64,000 nt of DNA from ZC4RG20 sp963782445 (GCA_963782445.1 CAWAJM010000001.1:3100001-3164000), one strand, 5' to 3'; positions 36,629 through 46,225 are shown, numbered from the stretch's first letter. Numbers and translations are program-made. Notes: generated by a model not told the origin, from the letters alone.

Positions 36629-37075
36629 ATGAAGGCGATCCGTAGATTCCTGTTGTTGGCCGCCGGTCTCACAGCTGCCGGTCTGTTCGGCGCAGCGCCG
36701 GTGTTCGCCCATCATTCGACGGCCGCGTTCAATACGGCCACGGTCTTCAAGATCCACGGCAAGATCACGCAGTTCAGATGGATCAATCCGCACGCGTCGA
36801 TCAAGATCGACGGCAAGGCCGACGGCGGCCGGCCCAATGGGCTCTGGACCATCGAGATGACGGCCCCCAACGTGCTCATCAACGACGGCTGGACCCGTGA
36901 CGCGGTCCGGCCGGGCGACGACGTGACGCTCTACGTGAGCCCGCTCAAGAACGCCATCACGCTCAAGGACGGCAGCCAGGGCGCGCTTTACGTCGGCGTC
37001 GTGCTCGCGAACGGCAAAACGCTCGGGCGCACGGACGGCAAACCGGCGGCGTTGGCGTCATACCGCAAGAAGTAG
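36629..37075 (+). CDS. DUF6152-type secreted protein
   Basis: This 148-residue protein has a signal peptide followed by HHSTAAFNT, the conserved histidine pair at the mature N-terminus, then RWINPHASIKID and WTIEMTAPNVLINDGWTRDAV. It is the partner of the family A gene 17 bases upstream and a paralogue of the protein at 18405. ATG 36629 is preceded by GAGAGGAAA; a GTG at 36614 is also possible. A metal-binding role is suggested only by the histidines. Confidence 0.83.
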   Translation: MKAIRRFLLLAAGLTAAGLFGAAPVFAHHSTAAFNTATVFKIHGKITQFRWINPHASIKIDGKADGGRPNGLWTIEMTAPNVLINDGWTRDAVRPGDDVTLYVSPLKNAITLKDGSQGALYVGVVLANGKTLGRTDGKPAALASYRKK

Positions 37076-37204
37076 CGCTTCGGTGCGCTTCGCTGCGAGC
37101 GAAATCGCGGCGGGACGCGTGGGCTCGACGACGGTGATCGCATAGCTGGCCGAGATCTTGTCCGTCGAAGCCGTGAGCCGGCCTCCGGTGCCGAGGAAGG
37201 CTCG

Positions 37205-38515
37205 CTACGGATTCTCGAGGCTGAATGTCCCGGAGTCGTCGTCATAGGCGAAGACTTCGCCGTACCGCCCCCAGCTGACGACCCCGCGCAGCGTCTGTGC
37301 CGCAGCGTCCGGCGACATGTAGTCCTCGAGCTCGTCCGCGAAGCGGCTCCACGGGGCCCGGTGGCTCGGCCGCTCGTCGAGCACGCGGCGGATGTGCGCG
37401 GCGAGCGCGACGTGGCCGAGCAGCCGTCGCGCGAACAAACGCTTGCGCTCGTCGAAGCCCGCGATCGTGAATGCTAGGCCGTCGGGCGTGAGCCGGATGT
37501 CGCCCCCCGCGAGCTCGGCGAGACGCAGCATCTGCAACGTCTCCGCGACGGGAAACAGATCGTCGACCTCCATGTGCAGCGCGCCGGCAATGACGGGCAG
37601 ATCCGCGCGGCCCTCGTAAGGCGGCGCCGCGACGGTCTCGAGCAGGCCGGCCAGCAGGTTCGAGGATACCTGCGGCAGGATCGTGCCAAGGCCGACGACG
37701 CCGGGCTGCCGGTCCGTGCGGGCGGCCGGGCGCCCGCTCGCGAGGCGGGCCGTCATGACGACGTAGATCCGCTCGACGATTTCCCGGAAGCGCGGGTCGA
37801 GGCGGTCGCGCGGGTGCGGCAGCTCGACGCGGATCTCGGTCACGATGTGGCCCGGGTTGCTCGCGAACACGAGTACGCGGTCGCACATGAGCACGGCTTC
37901 CTCGATGTTGTGCGTCACGAGAATGATGGCCTCGATCGGCAGCTGACCCTCGGCCCACAGATCGAGGAAGTCCGTACGCAGAGTCTCGGCCGTGAGCACG
38001 TCGAGCGCCGAGAACGGCTCGTCCATGAGCAGAATGTTCGGGTGCACGACGAGCGCACGCGCGAACCCGACGCGCTGGCGCATGCCGCCCGAGAGCTCGC
38101 GGGGATATGCGGACTCGAAGCCGTCGAGGCCGATGAGGTCGATGGCGGCCAGGGAGCGGCGGACGATCTCCTCGCGCGGCAGCCGCAGCGCCTCGAGGCC
38201 GAGCGCAACGTTCTCCAGCACGGTGAGCCACGGAAACAGCGCGAAGCTCTGGAAGACCATGGCGATGCCGGCCGGCGGCCCCGAGACGGGGCTGCCGAGG
38301 TAGGTGATCGAGCCGCCGGCGGGCTTGGCGAGGCCGGCGATGAGACGCAGCAGCGTGGATTTGCCCGAGCCGGAGCGGCCGAGCAGCCCGACGATCTCGC
38401 CGCGGGCCAGTGTGAGATCGACGCCCTCGAGCACGAGCAGCTCGCCGCCGTCGGGCTTGACGAAGCTCTTGCGCAGTCCCTGCACTTGCAGCAGCGCATC
38501 GCCTTTGGCCTTCAT
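37205..38515 (-). CDS. Nitrate/sulfonate-type ABC transporter ATPase with AAA-associated C-terminal domain
   Basis: This is the nucleotide-binding subunit of a NitT/TauT-class importer, 436 residues. The ATPase half has Walker A GRSGSGKST, signature LSGGMRQRVGFARAL, Walker B ILLMDEPFSALD and the switch in THNIEEA. The C-terminal 150 residues (GLGTILPQVSSNLLAGLLE ... SWGRYGEVFAYD) are the AAA-associated domain seen in two-domain members of this class. The start at 38515 lies 11 bases after the permease stop. No substrate-binding protein gene is adjacent, so the ligand (nitrate, sulfonate, bicarbonate or other) is unknown. Confidence 0.9.
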   Translation of the reverse strand: MKAKGDALLQVQGLRKSFVKPDGGELLVLEGVDLTLARGEIVGLLGRSGSGKSTLLRLIAGLAKPAGGSITYLGSPVSGPPAGIAMVFQSFALFPWLTVLENVALGLEALRLPREEIVRRSLAAIDLIGLDGFESAYPRELSGGMRQRVGFARALVVHPNILLMDEPFSALDVLTAETLRTDFLDLWAEGQLPIEAIILVTHNIEEAVLMCDRVLVFASNPGHIVTEIRVELPHPRDRLDPRFREIVERIYVVMTARLASGRPAARTDRQPGVVGLGTILPQVSSNLLAGLLETVAAPPYEGRADLPVIAGALHMEVDDLFPVAETLQMLRLAELAGGDIRLTPDGLAFTIAGFDERKRLFARRLLGHVALAAHIRRVLDERPSHRAPWSRFADELEDYMSPDAAAQTLRGVVSWGRYGEVFAYDDDSGTFSLENP

Positions 38516-38526
38516 GAGCCGTGTCC

Positions 38527-38950
38527 TCAGCCGAGCCGATACTTGCGTTCCGCGCGCGCGTACAACGGGCGCCACAGGACGCGATTGATGACGACGACGA
38601 ACGCGCTCATGACGGCGATGCCGAGCACGATGCGGCGAAAATCCCCGGCCGCCGTCGCCTCTGCGATGTACGCGCCGAGCCCGTGCGCGTGCAGGGTCTC
38701 AGGTCCCCAGCTCGCGAGCTCGGCCACGATGCTCGCATTCCAGGAGCCGCCCGACGCCGCGATCGCGCCCGTCAGGTAGAACGGAAACACTGCGGGCAGC
38801 GCGATCTTGCGCCACCAGAGCCAGCCGCGCACGTCGAGGCTCGTGCCGATGTCACGCAGCTCGCCGGGGATCGTCGAGGCGCCGGCCACGACGTTGAACA
38901 GAATGTACCATTGCGTGCCGAGGATCATGAGCGGGCTCAGCCAGAACGTC
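38527..38950 (-). pseudogene. C-terminal part of ABC permease, separated by +1 frameshift
   Basis: This frame encodes WLSPLMILGTQWYILFNVVA, then GELRDIGTSLDVRGWLWWRKIALP and further helices: the second half of the second permease domain of the gene starting at 40264. Deleting one T from GACGTTC on the minus strand (plus-strand GAACGTC at 38944-38950) joins LDPDV-WLSPLM into one frame. The whole product would be about 578 residues. Confidence 0.8.
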
Positions 38951-40264
38951 GGGGTCGAGCCGGAACGCGACGATGGCCGAGACGACGAGCGGAAACAGGA
39001 GATTGGCCGGGAAGGCCGCCATGAACTGCGCGACGGGCTGCGCGATCCGTGCGGCACGCGGCCGCAGCCCGATGAGAATTCCGACGGGCACCCATACGGC
39101 GCTCGCGATCGCAATGAGCACGAGCACGCGCAGCATCGTCGCGAACCCGAGCAGCACGGCCGTTCCGACCTCGCGCAGGCCGACGCCGGCGCCGACGAAG
39201 CGCCCGATTTTCCATAACGCCAACCCGGCCAGCGCGGCGCCCCCGAACACCCAGAGCGCACCGCGTGCCCGTGCGAAACCCGCCCGCTCGGCGCGCGGCG
39301 GCTGCGCGGAGCGCGCGCCGCGCGGAGTCCGATACGTGTGCCGCCATGCCGCCTCGAGCGGCCGCGACGCGAGGCCGACCAGCCGCGAACGCCGCAGCAT
39401 CGTGAGCATCCACGCCCGCGGCGGCGGCCCCGCGCTCTCCTGCTCGAAGCGAAACTTGTCGGCCCAGGCGACGAGCGGTCGAAACAGCAGCTGATCGTAG
39501 ACGAGGATGACGATGAGCATGGTCGCGATCGCCCAGGCCACGGCGTCGAGTCTGCGCCCCGCGATCGCCAGCGCGATGTACGAGCCGACGCCGGGCAGCA
39601 CCACGCGCGTGCGGCCGACGCTGATCGCTTCCGCCGCGACGACGAAGAACCAAGCGCCCGACATGGACATCATCATGTTCCAGATCAGCGGCGGCATCGC
39701 GAACGGCACCTCGAGGCGCCAGAAGCGCATCCAGGCGCCGAGCCGGAACGAGCGCGCGGCCTCCGTGAGCTCCTCGGGCACCGTGCGCAGCGATTGATAG
39801 AAGCTGAAGGCCATGTTCCAGGCCTGGCTCGTGAAGATCGCGAATACGGCCGTGAGCTCGGCGCCGAGCGCAAGGCGCGGCGTCAGCGCCATGAAGAAAA
39901 CCGCCGCGACGGAAATGAAGCCGAGGATCGGCACCGACTGCAGGATGTCGAGCAGCGGGATCATGATCGCCGCGGCGCGGCGGCTCTTGGCGGCCAAGGT
40001 CGCATAGGTGAACGTAAACAGAAGCGACAACAGCAGCCCCGCAAGCATGCGCAGGGCCGTGAGCGCCGCGTACACGGGCAGGCCCGCCGGGTCGAGCGCG
40101 ACGGGATGGCGATGGAGCTCGGCGAGCGGCCGCGTCACGTCGCGGCTCGCCTCGGCCAGCACGACGAGCAGGCCGAGCACCAGGAGCGCCGCGAGGACGT
40201 CCCAGTACCACGTCCCCCGGCGCTTGCCGACGACCGCCACGGCGGTCAGCTGGGAGACTGACAA
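38951..40264 (-). CDS. Nitrate/sulfonate-type ABC transporter permease (two-domain), frameshifted
   Basis: This is a membrane subunit partnering the ATPase at 37205. The frame from ATG 40264 gives about 438 residues of genuine sequence before the frameshift at 38944-38950. After that it reads a wrong frame to about 38852. The first permease domain is complete (PLLDILQSVPILGFISVAAVF, then the EAA-like loop ELTEAARSFRLGAWMRFWRLEVP). The second begins near residue 335 and is cut in its EAA-loop region. Fused double permeases with the AAA-associated ATPase are known for this class. Functional only if the frameshift is a sequence error. Confidence 0.82.
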
Positions 40265-40482
40265 TGCGGGGCCTACAGGAAAGGCGAAGGCGCGCGAGCG
40301 ACGCCGCCAGCGGGGGCTTGTGTCGGGAACGCAACCATGGCGGCAGGCTGTCCGGGGGTGAAGCGGTGCGCTTGTGTCGGCTATGACCGTCGACTATTCT
40401 CGGGCAACGCCTACAACAAGAACAAGCCCGCCGCCGCGGCTTGCTCGCAACACCTTACCTGCCTATTCAGGAGAGACGCCTC

Positions 40483-42078
40483 ATGTTGACGTACCTGCGC
40501 GCACGCCGGTCCGGCCGGATCGTCATCGGTTTCGCGGCCCTCGCGTTCGCTGGCGCGCTCGCGGCCGGGGACGCCGCCGCCCAGAGCGCGCCGGGTAGCG
40601 CGGCGCCCGTCGTCGAGGTGACGGGCGGCAAGGTGCGAGGCGCCCGCAGCGCATACGACAGCAACGTCTACGTCTTCAAAGGCATCCCCTACGCAGCCGA
40701 CACGGGCGGTAAGAACCGCTTTCACGCGCCGCGGCCAGTCCAGCCCTGGCAGGGCGTGCGCGACGCGACGCATCTCGGCGACCGGTGTCCGGCGCCCGAC
40801 TTTCCGCCGCCGCCGTTCATGCAGGAGGAAGGCCAGGATCTGGATCAGAGCCCGATGAGCGAGGACTGCCTCAATCTCAACGTCTGGACGCCGGCGCTCG
40901 ATGACGGCGGTAAACGCCCCGTCATGGTCTGGTTTCACGGCGGCGGCTTCAGCTCGGGCTCCGGCGGCAGCATCCGCTACGACGGCACGCATCTCGCCGC
41001 CTACCAGAACGTCGTGCTCGTCACCACGAATCACCGGCTCAACATCTTCGGTTACCTGAACCTCGCGGACCTCGGCGATCCGGCCTACGCCGACGCGGCC
41101 AACGTCGGCATACAGGACATCGTCCAGTCGTTGCGCTGGGTCCGCGACAATATCGCGAAATTCGGCGGCGATCCGAACAACGTCACGATCTTCGGTCAGT
41201 CGGGCGGCGGCGCGAAAGTCACGACCGTCATGGGTGTGCCCGAGGCCAAGGGGCTCTTCGGCAAGGTCATCGCGGAGAGCGGGCTCGCAGGCGGTCGGCC
41301 CACGCCGCCACCGGATCCCCAGCCCGTCCTGCGCAAGCTCGGCGTCTCGCCGGATCACCTCGAGCGCCTCGCGGACTTGACCACGAGCCAGATCATGGCC
41401 GCCATGGGTGCCGCCCAATGGGGCCCGTGGACGGACGGCAAGATCATTCCGAAGCAGCCGTTTGCCGGGCAGGCGCCGGCCCCATCGGCCGACGTGCCCC
41501 TCATGACCGGGTGGACGCAGACCGAAACCACGTTCTTCTCGGGGCCCGTGGCACCGCTCTCGGACGCCGAGCTGCATGCACGCGTCGCGCGCCTGCTGCA
41601 CGGCGCGGACTCCGCCGCGGACAACCTGATCGCCAAGTACCGCAAGATCTATCCCGAGGCCCCGAACAACCTGCTTTATCTCAGTATCAGTGCCGACGGC
41701 ATGATGGGGCGGCGCGCCATCGAGGTCGCGCAGGAGAAAGCCGCGCAGCCCGGGGCACCCGTTTACGTCTACCACTTCCGAGGCATGACGGAGGTGCGTC
41801 ACCTCATGGCGCCGCACACCATCGACATCGCCTATGCGTTCGACAATCTCGCGCTCTCGACGCGCACGAACGGCGCCGTGACGGCGGAGAAGCAGGCGCT
41901 CGCGGATCGCGTGAGCACGGCCTGGGCCAACTTCGCGCGCACCGGCGTCCCGAGCGCACCGGGCCTGCCGAAGTGGACGCCGTTCACGTCGAACCACGAA
42001 GCCATCATGGTCCTCGGGCCGAAGCCCCACATGATCGAGGGGCACGTCGGCCTGCTCGAGGTCGTCGGGCAGCACTGA
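40483..42078 (+). CDS. Secreted type-B carboxylesterase
   Basis: This 531-residue alpha/beta hydrolase has a signal peptide ending AAAQ. The family motifs are EDCLNLNVWTP, the oxyanion-hole HGGGF, nucleophile Ser240 in FGQSGGG, and the catalytic His in APHTIDIAYAFDN. The usual motif reads GESAGG; the Gln and third Gly are a minor variant. It hydrolyses ester bonds of an unknown substrate in the periplasm or outside. ATG 40483 has AGGAGAG seven bases upstream. It ends six bases before a strong inverted repeat. Confidence 0.92.
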   Translation: MLTYLRARRSGRIVIGFAALAFAGALAAGDAAAQSAPGSAAPVVEVTGGKVRGARSAYDSNVYVFKGIPYAADTGGKNRFHAPRPVQPWQGVRDATHLGDRCPAPDFPPPPFMQEEGQDLDQSPMSEDCLNLNVWTPALDDGGKRPVMVWFHGGGFSSGSGGSIRYDGTHLAAYQNVVLVTTNHRLNIFGYLNLADLGDPAYADAANVGIQDIVQSLRWVRDNIAKFGGDPNNVTIFGQSGGGAKVTTVMGVPEAKGLFGKVIAESGLAGGRPTPPPDPQPVLRKLGVSPDHLERLADLTTSQIMAAMGAAQWGPWTDGKIIPKQPFAGQAPAPSADVPLMTGWTQTETTFFSGPVAPLSDAELHARVARLLHGADSAADNLIAKYRKIYPEAPNNLLYLSISADGMMGRRAIEVAQEKAAQPGAPVYVYHFRGMTEVRHLMAPHTIDIAYAFDNLALSTRTNGAVTAEKQALADRVSTAWANFARTGVPSAPGLPKWTPFTSNHEAIMVLGPKPHMIEGHVGLLEVVGQH

Positions 42079-42083
42079 CAAAA

Positions 42084-42131
42084 AAGGGGTCAGAGCCCTT
42101 TTTCGAGCGCAAAAAAGGGCTCTGACCCCTT
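42084..42131. repeat. REP-like perfect inverted repeat (20-base arms), probable bidirectional terminator
   Basis: Two perfect 20-base arms, 42084-42103 (AAGGGGTCAGAGCCCTTTTT) and 42112-42131, are separated by CGAGCGCA. The arm core GGGGTCAGAGCCC is itself recognisable from dispersed REP-type hairpins in many environmental proteobacteria. The repeat sits in the 60-base gap between the convergent carboxylesterase and transglycosylase-like genes. The hairpin with A/T tracts on both sides could end transcription from both directions. Read in one frame it encodes KKGSEPFFERKKGL, a tail seen in spurious annotations. Confidence 0.85.
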
Positions 42132-42138
42132 ATTCGCC

Positions 42139-43026
42139 TCATTCGAGCCGCTTGAACACGGCCTGCAGCGCCTCGACCTTGTGGATATAGGCACGCGGCG
42201 AATGCGCGCCGCAGCGCTGTCCGGCCGCGAAGCGAAAGCCGCGCTCCGCATAGGCGGCCGCGGCTCCCTCGCCGCAAAGCTGGATCACCATCGCAAGCGC
42301 CTGGCGCTGCTCGAGGCTCGCGCCGGCGATCGATTCGCGCGCCAGGATGTCGGCGACGCGCCGGCTCAGAAAGGCCGAGGTGAGCTCGATCGCGTGCGAA
42401 GGGATGATGCGCGTGTAGAGGGCATTGAACCAACACGAGTGCAGCGCGTTCCAGGGCCCGTCCTCGACGACGACGTGACGGTGGACGCAATAGTGCCGCG
42501 CCTCGGCGAACGCGCCGTCCGTCATCTGGTACAGACCGACGCCGCTCGAGGCGGGCCGATAGATATCGAGCGGCGCGAGCCTCAGCGCCCAGCGCCAGTA
42601 CGTGCGCGCGATAGGATTCCCCGCCGCCTCGACCTGCGCGAGCGCCGCGAGCAGCTCCGGCGTCATGACGCGCGTCGAGTGCAGCCGGAAGAGCGCGCCG
42701 TAGTCCCTCCAGGTCTCCGCGGGGGTTTTGTAGAGCGCGGCACTCAACGGAAACCAGAGCTCGGAAGGCTTGCGCACGACCTGCGCGACCCAATTCGCCG
42801 TGAGCAGCAGCGCGAGCGCGAGCGTACCGCCGATCGCGATACGGACCGACCGCGGCGACTTGCGAAAGACGCGCACCCACAGCGCCCGCGCGGCCGCCGA
42901 GACGATGCGGGCCCCGCGGCGCACTGCACCCGGCGGCGCCCGGCGGCGCCGGCCGCGGCGCGCGCGCCCTCGCCTCGCGCTCTGGCTGCGCGTGCGCTCG
43001 TGCTTTGAATCTGCGGCCCGGGACAT
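42139..43026 (-). CDS. Membrane-anchored lytic transglycosylase-like protein
   Basis: This 295-residue protein has a very basic N-terminal segment (residues 1-60), one transmembrane helix (about 64-85), and a periplasmic SLT-like domain. Transglycosylase signatures are LLAALAQVEAAGNP (the Glu in QVE matching the catalytic ES of the family) and SSGVGLYQMTDGAF. It probably cleaves or binds peptidoglycan. No partner genes are adjacent. The sequence after the SLT region (cysteine-containing HYCVHRHVVV, HSCWFNALY) is unusual and may be stabilised by disulfides. Confidence 0.75.
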   Translation of the reverse strand: MSRAADSKHERTRSQSARRGRARRGRRRRAPPGAVRRGARIVSAAARALWVRVFRKSPRSVRIAIGGTLALALLLTANWVAQVVRKPSELWFPLSAALYKTPAETWRDYGALFRLHSTRVMTPELLAALAQVEAAGNPIARTYWRWALRLAPLDIYRPASSGVGLYQMTDGAFAEARHYCVHRHVVVEDGPWNALHSCWFNALYTRIIPSHAIELTSAFLSRRVADILARESIAGASLEQRQALAMVIQLCGEGAAAAYAERGFRFAAGQRCGAHSPRAYIHKVEALQAVFKRLE

Positions 43027-43143
43027 CCTCGGCTCGGTACGGCTTGGGCCTCATGATACCCGGCGCGGCCCGAGGGCCCGTGCGCGCCTACGTGGCGGGC
43101 GTCACCGCTGGGCGGACTCGGAGAATTCGACGAAAATCGAGCT

Positions 43144-44472
43144 ATGGCAAGCCCCGCGATCGCCGCCGACGTGCTCGTGCTCGGCGCCGGTGCCGCCGGC
43201 CTCGCAGCGGCGGCGACGCTGGCTCGCGCCGGCCTCGACGTGCGTGTCGCCGAGGCCCGCAACCGCGTCGGCGGCCGCATCCACTCGCTGACGGGCCCGC
43301 AATGGCCGGCACCGGTCGAGCTCGGCGCCGAATTCGTGCACGGCCTCGCGCCCGCGACGCGCGCCTGGCTCGACGAGGCCGGGGCCGCGGTGGTCGAGAC
43401 GGGCGGACCGCGGTTCCGCCTGCGCAACGGCCGCCTCGAGGCCGATTCAGGCCCGTTCGAGGCGCTCGCTAGGGGCCTCCGAAGCCTGGACCGCCCCGCG
43501 CATGATCTCTCGTTCGAAGCCCTGCTCGCGGGACCGGCCGCGGGCTTCTCGGCCGAGGCCAAGGACCTCGCGCGTATGCTCGTCGAGGGCTTCGATGCCG
43601 CGGACGCCGCGCGAATCAGTGCCCTGGACGTGCTCGACGAGTGGCAGAGCGACAGCGCCGCCGGCGCGCCGACGTTCCGGCCGCAGGGCGGCTATCCCGC
43701 CCTCGTCTCGGCGCTTACGGCGCCCGCGCGCGGCGCGCGGGCGCGGCTGCTGCTCGGCACCTGCGTCCGGCGCATCGCCTGGGCCCGCGGCCGGGTCGAG
43801 GTCGATGCACTGCGCTTCGGTCGCGAGCTGAGTCTGGCGGCGCCGCGCGCGATCGTCGCGCTGCCGCTCGGCGTGCTCCAGCAGCCGGCCGGCTCCCCGG
43901 CCGCGGTCGAGTTTCGCCCCGCCCTGCCCGAGGCCCGGCGCGGCGCGCTCGACGCGCTCGCCTCGGGTGCCGCGCTCAAAGTCGTGCTGCGCTTCGGCCG
44001 GGCCTTCTGGGAAGACGTCGAGGGCGGCCGCTTCCGCGAGGCGGCGTTCCTGCACGCGCCCGACGCCGCGTTCCCGACGTTCTGGACGGCCGTGCCCTTA
44101 CACGCGCCCGTGCTCACGGCCTGGGCCGGCGGCCCGCGCGCGCGGCGCCTCGCGGGCAAGCCGCGGGCCGAGATCGTGCACGCCGCGCTCGAGAGCCTCG
44201 CGGCGCTTTTCGGCCCGGCCGCCCTCGAGGCGGCCGAGCTCGAGGCCGCCTTCGTGCACGACTGGCAGGCCGACCCCTTCGCCCGCGGCGCCTACAGCTA
44301 TGTCCTCGTCGGCGGCGCCGGCGCCCGCGCGCGGCTCGCCGAACCCCTGGCCGGGACGCTGTTCTTTGCCGGCGAGGCGGCGGACCGCGACGGCACGGGC
44401 ACGGTCGAGGGCGCCCTCAGGAGCGGGGAGCGGGCCGCGGCGCAGGCACTGGCGGGGGCGAACGGCGGCTGA
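43144..44472 (+). CDS. FAD-dependent amine oxidase family protein
   Basis: This 442-residue flavoprotein has the Rossmann motif VLVLGAGAAGLAAAATLARAG near residue 10, then EARNRVGGRIHSL. The C-terminal FAD site is GTLFFAGEAADRDGTGTVEGALRSGERAA. This is the flavin-containing monoamine oxidase/polyamine oxidase fold, cytoplasmic. The substrate is probably an amine, but the substrate-binding segment gives no clue. It ends ten bases before the convergent hybrid kinase gene. The codon usage matches its neighbours. Confidence 0.9.
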   Translation: MASPAIAADVLVLGAGAAGLAAAATLARAGLDVRVAEARNRVGGRIHSLTGPQWPAPVELGAEFVHGLAPATRAWLDEAGAAVVETGGPRFRLRNGRLEADSGPFEALARGLRSLDRPAHDLSFEALLAGPAAGFSAEAKDLARMLVEGFDAADAARISALDVLDEWQSDSAAGAPTFRPQGGYPALVSALTAPARGARARLLLGTCVRRIAWARGRVEVDALRFGRELSLAAPRAIVALPLGVLQQPAGSPAAVEFRPALPEARRGALDALASGAALKVVLRFGRAFWEDVEGGRFREAAFLHAPDAAFPTFWTAVPLHAPVLTAWAGGPRARRLAGKPRAEIVHAALESLAALFGPAALEAAELEAAFVHDWQADPFARGAYSYVLVGGAGARARLAEPLAGTLFFAGEAADRDGTGTVEGALRSGERAAAQALAGANGG

Positions 44473-44482
44473 AGCGCTCTCG

Positions 44483-46225
44483 CTAGGCGTCCGAGATTTC
44501 ATCCGCCGGCGGCGCCTTCGATTCCGCAAGTTCCGCGAGCGCCTCGTCGACGAGCGCATAGGGCACGGGCTTGACGAAGTAGCGCGCGAATCCTGCCGCG
44601 GCCGCGCGCGCCCGGTCCGCGCTGCTGCCATAGCCCGAAATGCCGATCACGAGCGGCGAGCGGTCCCCGAGACGGTGGCGCAGCCGCCGCGCGACCTCGT
44701 AGCCATCGATGTCGGGCAAGCCCACGTCGAGCAGCACGGCTTCCGCGTCGCCCCCTTCGGCCTCCCGCAAGCCGTGCGAGCCCGTATGGGCCACGGTGAC
44801 CTCGTGCTTCGAGGTTTCGGCCAGGTACGTCGCGAGCCCCCGCGTCCAGTCGATGTTGTCGTCGACGATGAGAACGCGCAGCGGCTTGGCCGCGGCGTTG
44901 GACGGACGCTCGGGCGCGCTCGAGAGCGAGGGACGCAGATCGGAAAGCGGCAACGTGAGCTCGAACTCGCTGCCGCGGCCCAGTCCGCCGCTGCGCGCGC
45001 ATACGCTGCCGCCGTGCAGCTCCGTCAAACCGCGGACGAGCGCGAGGCCGATGCCGAGGCCGCCGTGGCCTTTGCGGTCCTCCGCCTCTGCCTGGGCAAA
45101 CAACTCGAAGATGCTCTCGAGCATCGCCTCGCGGATGCCGCTGCCGTCGTCGCGGACCCGAACGCTGACGGACCCGGAGCCCCCGTCGCGGCTCGTCTCC
45201 GCGACGAGCTCGACCAAACCGCCGTCGCGGCCGTACTTCGCCGCGTTCGTGAGCAGATTGCCGAAGACTTGCGCAAGGCGCACGGGATCGGCGTAGACAT
45301 AAACGGGCTCCGGCGGGTACTCGAAGACGAGCTTCTGCCGCCTCGCGAGCAGCAACGGGCGAACCGCGTCTAGCGCGTCGCGCAGGACGGGCCGGAGCTC
45401 GAGCGGCTCGCACTGAAGCTGCACACGTCCGCTCGTGACCCGCGAGACGTCGAGCAGATCGTCGATGAGCCGAGTCAGCTGCTTGACCTGGCGATGCAAC
45501 AGGCTGCGGGACCAGTCGAGCTTACCTTCGGATACGGGCTTGCGGTGCAGGATTTCGAGCCCGCTCTGCATGGCCGCGAGCGGGTTGCGCAGCTCGTGCG
45601 CGAGGATCGCGATGAATTCGTCCTTGCGGCGGGCGGCTTCCTGGAGCAGCGCTTCGGCGCGCTTGCGGTCGGCCACCTCGGAGACGAGCTGAGCGTTGGC
45701 GAGCTCGAGGGTCCTGTTCAACGCTTTGAGCTCCCGAGTCTTCTCCGCCTTGAGCTCGGCATGCGCCGCCTCGAGATCCGCGTTCGCTTCTTTGAGGCGC
45801 TCGGCCAGGCCGGCGAGCTCCCTGCGCTGCAGATGAAGCTGCACGAGCACACGTACCTTGCTGCGTAAGATTTCGGGAACGACGGGCACGTAAACGTAGT
45901 CCGCGGCGCCCATCTCGTAGCCCTTGAGCCGGTCCAAGTCCGAAATGTGCACGCCCGTCACGAAAATGATGGGCGTATTGCCGCAGACCGGGTGCTGGCG
46001 CAGCAGCGCGGCCGTCTCGAAGCCGCTCATGCCGGGCATGTTGACGTCGAGCAGCACGGCCGCGAACTCCGTCTCGAGCAGCTTCAGCAGCGCCTCCTCG
46101 CCTGACGTTGCACGCACGAGGTTCTGCCCCAGGCTCTCGAGAATGGCTTCGTAGGTCAGCAGCCGCTCGGACTTGTCGTCGACGAGCAGAATATTGGCGC
46201 GTTCGCCGCCCGCCGCGCTCGTCAT
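44483..46225 (-). CDS. Hybrid sensor histidine kinase with N- and C-terminal receiver domains
   Basis: This 580-residue cytoplasmic signalling protein has the order: receiver (1-125, phosphoacceptor Asp60 in VLLDVNMPG), coiled coil (130-200), HisKA with His210 in LAHELRNPL, HATPase (about 315-440, DDGSGIREAM and GGLGIGLALVRGL), and a second receiver (about 455-575, VLLDVGLPDIDGYE). The first receiver has YVPVVPEILRS where a conserved Lys-Pro is normal, so its signalling may be altered. No transmembrane region. The start ATG overlaps the stop of the upstream receiver gene (ATGA), so it works with the large kinase. No separate output regulator is adjacent. Confidence 0.92.
   Translation of the reverse strand: MTSAAGGERANILLVDDKSERLLTYEAILESLGQNLVRATSGEEALLKLLETEFAAVLLDVNMPGMSGFETAALLRQHPVCGNTPIIFVTGVHISDLDRLKGYEMGAADYVYVPVVPEILRSKVRVLVQLHLQRRELAGLAERLKEANADLEAAHAELKAEKTRELKALNRTLELANAQLVSEVADRKRAEALLQEAARRKDEFIAILAHELRNPLAAMQSGLEILHRKPVSEGKLDWSRSLLHRQVKQLTRLIDDLLDVSRVTSGRVQLQCEPLELRPVLRDALDAVRPLLLARRQKLVFEYPPEPVYVYADPVRLAQVFGNLLTNAAKYGRDGGLVELVAETSRDGGSGSVSVRVRDDGSGIREAMLESIFELFAQAEAEDRKGHGGLGIGLALVRGLTELHGGSVCARSGGLGRGSEFELTLPLSDLRPSLSSAPERPSNAAAKPLRVLIVDDNIDWTRGLATYLAETSKHEVTVAHTGSHGLREAEGGDAEAVLLDVGLPDIDGYEVARRLRHRLGDRSPLVIGISGYGSSADRARAAAAGFARYFVKPVPYALVDEALAELAESKAPPADEISDA

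Noticed and set aside
41418..42125. Plus-strand frame ending KKGSEPFFERKKGL
   Set aside because: The tail comes from the inverted repeat and the rest is a shadow of the carboxylesterase gene.
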